This document shows positions 58,999-64,000 of a DNA stretch of 64,000 bases, in pieces. The notes under the pieces were generated by a model, which worked only from the letters and a program-made list of their open reading frames with translations, was not told the origin of the DNA and did not search any database. The first letter of the stretch is position 1; the number at the start of each line of letters is the position of its first letter. The stretch is taken from the NCBI GenBank assembly GCA_002748355.1, contig PDSF01000033.1, forward strand, positions 1 to 64,000, in the 5' to 3' direction. The DNA comes from Planctomycetota bacterium (lineage in GTDB: Bacteria > Planctomycetota > UBA1135 > GCA-002748355). A program made the translations under genes and the position numbers.

Positions 58999-61900
58999 AT
59001 GAGTCAGGACCCCCCCTATGATCCGGTTGAGGAGCTGGTCTTTCAGTGCCTCGACAGCGATGCCCCCCAGAAGACCCTGGATAAACTCGCCCGGCAGTAT
59101 CCGGAACACGAGGCAGAGCTGCGTGGCGCCCTGGAGCAGCTACGCTGCCAAGGGCTTCTCACCCAAAGACCCAGTGGCATGGGGCAGATTCCGGAACAGC
59201 TGGGACCGTTCCGTCTGCTGCGCGAACTGGGGTCCGGCGGCATGGGGGTCGTCTACCTGGCAGAAGAGGAAGGGCTAGGACGGCGGGTCGCCCTCAAACT
59301 GATTCGCCCCGAGCACCTCTTCTTCCCTGGCAGCCGCGAGCGATTCCAGCGCGAGATCGAGACGGTCGCACGCTTACATCACCCAGGTATCGTGCCGATC
59401 TACTCGGTGGGCGAAGAGCAAGGCATGCCCTTCTTCGCCATGGAATATGTCGAAGGGCGCTCTCTTGCCGAGATCCTATTGGCGCTTCGCGACCAAGACC
59501 CCAGCAAGCTCAGCGGCGAAGACCTGAGAAAGGCACTCCTAGCCCATCGCGAGCGAGACGAGAGCACGGGCACCACGACGCCGGGGCTTTTCGACGGCAA
59601 CTGGGCTGAACTCTGCACCCAACTCGCGATACAAATCGCAGACGCCCTGGCCCATGCACACGCAAGGGGCGTCCTGCATCGCGACATCAAGCCCTCCAAC
59701 ATCCTAGTGACAGCGGATGGACGAGTTCACCTGCTCGACTTCGGCCTGGCCCGCACCGAAGGCTCACAGCAGCTCACCCAAACAACGATGCAGGTTGGCT
59801 CTCTCCCCTACCTGCCACCCGAGCACCTCGAGGAGAGCACCCGAATCCCCAGCGAGCGCCAGGACATCTACTCCCTAGGTGTCACCCTGTACGAGCTGCT
59901 CGCCCTCAAATGCCCCTTCCTCGGCTCTACGCCGGAAGCAACACGCCAGCGAATCCGCGAGGGGCGCCTGCCCTCACTCCGCACCCGCAACAGCCAAGTG
60001 AGCTGGGAGCTGGAGACCGTCTGCCTGGTGGCGCTAGCCGATATCCCAGAGCGGCGCTATCCGAGCGCGATCGCCCTGCTCCGAGACCTCGCCAACGTCC
60101 GCGACCGACGCTCCATCGAAGCAAAGCGCACAAGCATTTGGATCCGCGGGCTGCGCTGGCTGCAACGCCATCCAAAGCTCAGCGCCGCCGCCTCCTCCTC
60201 GGCAGCCCTGCTGCTGATTGCAGCCGTCTTCTTCGGCATCCACCAGGGCAAGGCCCGCCAGCAGGCCGAAGCTCTACGCACCCAGGCAGACAGCGCTCGC
60301 ATCGAAGCCGAACAAAGGGCCACCGAGGCGAGCGCGGTCACCGATTTCCTCGTCGATCTGTTCCAGCACGCGAGCCCGGAGAAGTCGCTCGGCAGCAAAC
60401 TCCCAGTGCAAACGCTGCTCGAACAAGGTGCCAAACGAATCAGCTCCGAGCTGGGCGAGCAACACTCGGTGCGCGCGCGGCTACTAGGCACCTTCGCCCG
60501 TGTCTACTCGTGGCTCGGCGAGGCGGAACGCTCTATGGGCTTCTACTCCGAAGCTCTCGCCGCCCTGGATGCCGAACAAGGACCCGAAAAAGCCAACAAA
60601 GCCAAGAACCTGAAGGAGCGCTTCTCCCTGCGCATCGAGCGGATTTTCGAGTACATCAACCTGGGCCGATACAAGGTGGCCCGGCGAGAGCTCAAGTCCC
60701 TGCGAGAATTCGGCCAAAGCAAGTTTGGCCAGCAAAACCGACATTGGGGGCGACTGCTCCGCGCCCAGGGGACGCTCGAACAGCAGCTAGGGCACTACGA
60801 CGAGGCCACGACCTTCTTCACCCGCTCCCTGGAGCTGATCACCAAGGATGCCCAGTCCACCCCCAAAGAACGCTTCCAAGCCAGGCTCATGCTCGCAGTG
60901 CACTACCGGATGCAGCACCACTACCGCGATTCACAACGCCTGCTCGCAGACTGCTTGGACACGAAAGAGCTTCCCCACAAACACCCGTCCTACCTGGTTG
61001 CCCTGCGCTACAGCGCCGAGAACCACGCCTCGCTCGGAGAATACGAAGCAGCGCGGAAACGCTCGAAACAAGCCGTCGCCGGCAGCAAACAGGTCTTCGG
61101 CGACAGGCACCCCAGCACCGCCCAAGCCCTGCGCAGCGCCGCCTTCGTGCTCCGCGAAAGCGGCGACACTGAGGCGGCCATCGAGCTGCTCCAGCAGGTA
61201 GAGCAGATTGCACAGGAATTCGCCGTATTCTCCCCGCTCTACCAGTCCAAGCTGCTCGACGAACTCGGACGCAGCTACCACATGATGGGCCGCTTCGCCG
61301 AGGCGAAGGCGAAGTTCGAGGCCGCGCGCGCCTCCCTCGACGCCGGCTTCGAGAAAGGGCACATCCTCTCGGGCTACGTCAACCTACATCTCGCTGAGAC
61401 CCTCTCCTCCATGGGGCAAGCCCAGGAGGCCAGCAAGCTGGCTCAGGCCGGCGTCGCCATCGTTGAGAAACGAGCCGAAGGCAGTCGCTTCCACGCCCAG
61501 GCCCTTGGGACCCTGGCCTGGATTGCCACACAAATCCAAGACATGCCGACGGCCCGGCATCGAATAGAACAAGCCCTCAGCATCGCCCGCCGTCAGCCGA
61601 ACGCCCCCTGGGTCCTCGGTCGCACCTTGATGTTCCGCGCTCTGATCCACAATCTCGACGGAGAGGCACAGCTCGCGGAGGCCTGCGCCAAGGAGGCACT
61701 GAAGCGCTACCAGCGAGTGCGCAGCGGCCAGCACCCAGCCATTGCCATGACCCTTTACCACCTCGGCTGGGCCCGACTCACCCAGGGCGATCTACCAGGA
61801 GCTGAGCAGTACTGGAGCCAGTCCGTCGCGATGTATCGCCAGCTCAGCTCGGACCCACCCTTCCCCGACATCGCCTGGCCACTCAACCACTGGGGCTACG

Positions 61901-62256
61901 CGATCACCAAGGTAAGACCCAAGGAGGCAGCCCGGCTCCTCGAAGAATGCGCCGCCATCCAAAAGAGAATCCTCCCCCCGGACGCGCACTGGCGCATGAT
62001 CTGCGAGCTGAACCTAGCTCTGAGCTACCTCCGCCTCAGGCGCTGGAAAGAAGCGGAAGAGCTGATGCTCGGAATCCACAGATCCCTGCGGAAGCGCTAC
62101 CCCGAAAACTCTCGCATCATGCAGGCCTCACGAAGCCGGCTACACCAGCTCTACAGCCGCATGGGCAAGCCTGAGAAGGCGGCCGGCTATGCTCCTAAGA
62201 CAAAGGTTCCCAAGGCGAAGGCGCTCAAGAAAAAGGCGCCGAAGAAAAAGCGCTAA
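58999..62256 (+). CDS. Membrane-anchored Ser/Thr protein kinase with TPR-like repeat region
   Basis: Hanks-type kinase of 1085 aa. Residues 1-65 are an N-terminal helical region. The kinase domain (about 70-370) has GSGGMG (78-83), the ATP Lys100 (RVALKLI), HRDIKPSN (HRD 228-230), DFGLAR (247-249) and an APE-like PPEH. One membrane helix (about 394-414) precedes an extracytoplasmic region. A predicted coiled coil and about ten helical repeats of 35-45 residues (TPR type) fill residues about 440-1060. The tail is Lys-rich (KAKALKKKAPKKK). It is divergent from an ECF sigma gene, suggesting a signalling pair. Confidence 0.95.
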   Translation: MSQDPPYDPVEELVFQCLDSDAPQKTLDKLARQYPEHEAELRGALEQLRCQGLLTQRPSGMGQIPEQLGPFRLLRELGSGGMGVVYLAEEEGLGRRVALKLIRPEHLFFPGSRERFQREIETVARLHHPGIVPIYSVGEEQGMPFFAMEYVEGRSLAEILLALRDQDPSKLSGEDLRKALLAHRERDESTGTTTPGLFDGNWAELCTQLAIQIADALAHAHARGVLHRDIKPSNILVTADGRVHLLDFGLARTEGSQQLTQTTMQVGSLPYLPPEHLEESTRIPSERQDIYSLGVTLYELLALKCPFLGSTPEATRQRIREGRLPSLRTRNSQVSWELETVCLVALADIPERRYPSAIALLRDLANVRDRRSIEAKRTSIWIRGLRWLQRHPKLSAAASSSAALLLIAAVFFGIHQGKARQQAEALRTQADSARIEAEQRATEASAVTDFLVDLFQHASPEKSLGSKLPVQTLLEQGAKRISSELGEQHSVRARLLGTFARVYSWLGEAERSMGFYSEALAALDAEQGPEKANKAKNLKERFSLRIERIFEYINLGRYKVARRELKSLREFGQSKFGQQNRHWGRLLRAQGTLEQQLGHYDEATTFFTRSLELITKDAQSTPKERFQARLMLAVHYRMQHHYRDSQRLLADCLDTKELPHKHPSYLVALRYSAENHASLGEYEAARKRSKQAVAGSKQVFGDRHPSTAQALRSAAFVLRESGDTEAAIELLQQVEQIAQEFAVFSPLYQSKLLDELGRSYHMMGRFAEAKAKFEAARASLDAGFEKGHILSGYVNLHLAETLSSMGQAQEASKLAQAGVAIVEKRAEGSRFHAQALGTLAWIATQIQDMPTARHRIEQALSIARRQPNAPWVLGRTLMFRALIHNLDGEAQLAEACAKEALKRYQRVRSGQHPAIAMTLYHLGWARLTQGDLPGAEQYWSQSVAMYRQLSSDPPFPDIAWPLNHWGYAITKVRPKEAARLLEECAAIQKRILPPDAHWRMICELNLALSYLRLRRWKEAEELMLGIHRSLRKRYPENSRIMQASRSRLHQLYSRMGKPEKAAGYAPKTKVPKAKALKKKAPKKKR

Positions 62257-62565
62257 CTTTTCCTCGGGTCGGGCATAACGCCGGGACTCTGCTGTCGCTC
62301 TTACCCGATGAAAGGGTTGCTGCGGATACGAGCACTCGTCTTTGCCCCTGGGTCAATGGGGAACATTCGTTCATGAAGAGAGCCTCGGGGTAGGACCCGC
62401 GCTCGCATCCGCAGCAGCTCTCGCCTCTTCTCAGGTAGGCACTTTGAGAGTAAGCCCTAAGGGCGATGCGCTCAAGCCAAAGACCCCAAGCCCTAAGCCC
62501 CAGGCCAGGGTTTGGGGCGCTACGTTCTACCTCTGCGCGCTAGTTCTAGCTCTACTTCTGAGCCC
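62257..62565. other. Intergenic region, 309 bp
   Basis: Lies between the kinase gene end and the convergent P5C dehydrogenase gene. A plus-strand frame (62342-62575) would encode a 77-aa peptide with a C-terminal hydrophobic stretch, but has no ribosome binding site and overlaps the dehydrogenase stop, so it is not called. A short inverted repeat (GCCCCA ... TGGGGC, about 62498-62519) could end the dehydrogenase transcript. Confidence 0.5.
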
Positions 62566-64000
62566 CTACTTCTGAGCCATGTGCGGGTAGCCGTAGTCCT
62601 TCGGCGGGTTGAAGCACTCCTTGACCGTGCGCGGGCTGACCCAGCGAACCAGGTTGAGGTAGCTGCCGGCCTTGTCATTGGTACCCGAAGCGCGGCTGCC
62701 GCCAAAGGGCTGCTGACCAACGACGGCGCCGGTCGGCTTGTCGTTGATGTAGAAGTTGCCCGCAGTGCCGCTCAGCGCGTCCTTGATCTGCACGATGGCC
62801 GCTCGGTCCTGAGCGAAGACCGCACCCGTCAGCGCATAGGCGCTGGCACCATCGACCATCTTTAGCGTCTTGCTCAGATCCCTGTCCTCATAGACAAAGA
62901 GGCTCAGAACCGGGCCAAAGATCTCCTCGACCATCGACTCGTAATGCGGGTCCTGGCACTCGATCACGGTCGGCTCGATGAAGTAGCCGGTCGTCTTGCT
63001 GCACTTGCCACCGACGAGGATCTTGCACTGGTCCTTCGCCTTCTTCGCCCGGTCGATGTAGCCCTTGATCGTCTCGTAGGCTCCGGAATCGATGACCGCC
63101 CCCATGAAGTTGGTGAAGTCGGTCGGATCCCCCATCTTGATGCTGCGCACCTGGGCGACGAGCTTCTTCTTCAGCTCGGGCCAAATCGAAGCGGGGATAT
63201 AGGCGCGGCTCGCGGCCGAGCACTTCTGGCCCTGGAACTCGAAGGCGCCACGCACCAGCGCCGTCACCACCGCATCGACATCGGCCGAGGCGTGGGCGAA
63301 GACGAAGTCCTTGCCGCCGGTCTCGCCAACGATGCGCGGGTAGCAGCCGTACTTCTTGATGTTCTTGCCGACGGTGTGCCACATGTCCTGGAAGACGCCC
63401 GTCGAGCCGGTGAAGTGGACGCCGCCGAGATCCTTCGAGCCCATGACCGGGTTGCCAACCTCGCCACCACTGCCGGGAACGAAGTTGATGACGCCCGGCG
63501 GAAAGCCCGCTTCTTCGAGCAGCTTCATCACGAAGTAGTTGCTGTAGACGGTGCTACTGGCCGGTTTCCAAACCACGGTATTGCCGCAGAGGGCCGGGGC
63601 AGTCGGGAGGTTGCCGGCAATGCTGGTGAAGTTGAAGGGCGTGACCGCGAAGACGAAGCCGTCGAGGGGGCGCTGCTCAACGTAGTTCCAGATCCCAGCC
63701 GGGCTGTGCGGGGGCTGGTCACTCAGGATCTGCTGGTAGTAGTAGGGATTGAAGCGCCAGAAGTCGACCAGCTCGCAGGCGCTGTCGATCTCGGCCTGGA
63801 AGGGCGTCTTCGACTGACCAAGCATGGTCGCGGCATTGATCTTCATCCGCCACGGCCCAGCCAGAAGCTCGGCGGCCTTGAGGAGGATGCTCGCACGATG
63901 CTCCCAGGGCATCGCTGCCCATGCGGCCTTAGCCTTCTGCGCAGCCTTGATGGCCAGCCGCACTTCGGCGGCACCAGCCTTGTGGTAGGTCGCCAGCACC
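62566..64000 (-). CDS. L-glutamate gamma-semialdehyde (1-pyrroline-5-carboxylate) dehydrogenase, partial at window edge
   Basis: NAD-dependent oxidation of glutamate semialdehyde to glutamate in proline and arginine catabolism. The 478 C-terminal codons are present; about 60-70 N-terminal residues of a protein of about 540 aa lie beyond the right edge. Family features: FAVTPFNFTSIAGNLP, FTGSTGVFQDMW, the NAD-binding GETGGKDF, catalytic Cys in FEFQGQKCSAAS, EIFGPVLSLFVYED and QQPFGGSRASGTNDK. The long class 1 (mitochondrial-like) form is indicated by DYGYPHM at the C-terminus. No proline dehydrogenase is seen in the window. Confidence 0.95.
   Translation of the reverse strand, partial: VLATYHKAGAAEVRLAIKAAQKAKAAWAAMPWEHRASILLKAAELLAGPWRMKINAATMLGQSKTPFQAEIDSACELVDFWRFNPYYYQQILSDQPPHSPAGIWNYVEQRPLDGFVFAVTPFNFTSIAGNLPTAPALCGNTVVWKPASSTVYSNYFVMKLLEEAGFPPGVINFVPGSGGEVGNPVMGSKDLGGVHFTGSTGVFQDMWHTVGKNIKKYGCYPRIVGETGGKDFVFAHASADVDAVVTALVRGAFEFQGQKCSAASRAYIPASIWPELKKKLVAQVRSIKMGDPTDFTNFMGAVIDSGAYETIKGYIDRAKKAKDQCKILVGGKCSKTTGYFIEPTVIECQDPHYESMVEEIFGPVLSLFVYEDRDLSKTLKMVDGASAYALTGAVFAQDRAAIVQIKDALSGTAGNFYINDKPTGAVVGQQPFGGSRASGTNDKAGSYLNLVRWVSPRTVKECFNPPKDYGYPHMAQK

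Noticed and set aside
62342..62575. A 77-codon plus-strand frame with a hydrophobic C-terminus after the kinase gene
   Set aside because: No Shine-Dalgarno sequence, overlap with the convergent dehydrogenase stop and no conservation evidence.

Overview
The window is high-GC, gene-dense bacterial DNA. Several features point to a Planctomycetota chromosome, probably a lineage outside the well-studied orders. These are a membrane-anchored Ser/Thr kinase with a long TPR-type tail divergent from an ECF sigma factor, an LpxC-FabZ fusion, a secreted trypsin-like protease with CARDB repeats, and a relic of an integrase whose N-terminal signature I associate with planctomycetes. Taxonomy is inferred from gene content only; no rRNA is present. 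Lipid A genes indicate a Gram-negative-type outer membrane.

Layout. 0.2-15.5 kb is a minus-strand block. It starts (reading right to left) with a thiolase / 3-hydroxyacyl-CoA dehydrogenase / two acyl-CoA dehydrogenases set interrupted by SppA. It continues through a metallo-beta-lactamase-fold hydrolase, a Nudix hydrolase and a YihY membrane protein into an envelope operon (PBP4-type DacB, Skp, LpxC-FabZ, LpxA, a Gfo/Idh/MocA oxidoreductase that could be GnnA-like) and an L,D-transpeptidase. 15.7-24.6 kb holds the secreted protease, endonuclease III, TrmFO and a FixL/FixJ-like two-component pair. 24.6-26 kb is AT-richer and carries a decayed O-acyltransferase (MBOAT plus SGNH) locus. 26-32.4 kb has fumarase, tRNA-Val, an MscS channel, and an ECF sigma factor with a translationally coupled anti-sigma-like membrane protein. 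32.5-39 kb is a surface-glycan region: UDP-glucose dehydrogenase, a 57-aa membrane protein, a methyltransferase, a WaaP-like protein lacking its HRD motif, two integral-membrane glycosyltransferases and a DPPR-synthase-like UbiA prenyltransferase. 39-48 kb holds MobB, an alpha/beta hydrolase, the TldD/TldE protease pair and several unrecognised membrane or low-complexity proteins.

48.6-50.9 kb is an integration scar at a tRNA-Ala gene: a broken integrase, two orphan small genes and an IS21 IstB fragment. 50.9-64 kb has a His-tailed DMT transporter, a FUN14-domain protein, an MMPL exporter, TrmB, a Rieske protein, a DUF4262/DUF4265 fusion, UppP, the ECF/Ser-Thr-kinase pair and the C-terminal part of P5C dehydrogenase running off the right edge.

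Common themes are envelope construction (lipid A, peptidoglycan, undecaprenyl phosphate recycling, glycans) and fatty-acid/proline carbon use. The most unusual items are the tRNA-Ala scar with orphan cargo, the decayed acyltransferase cassette, the WaaP-like pseudokinase, the probable RseB/LolA-like domain fused to an anti-sigma protein, and a 5 x 14-bp tandem repeat that starts inside the stop codon of the lpx-linked oxidoreductase.
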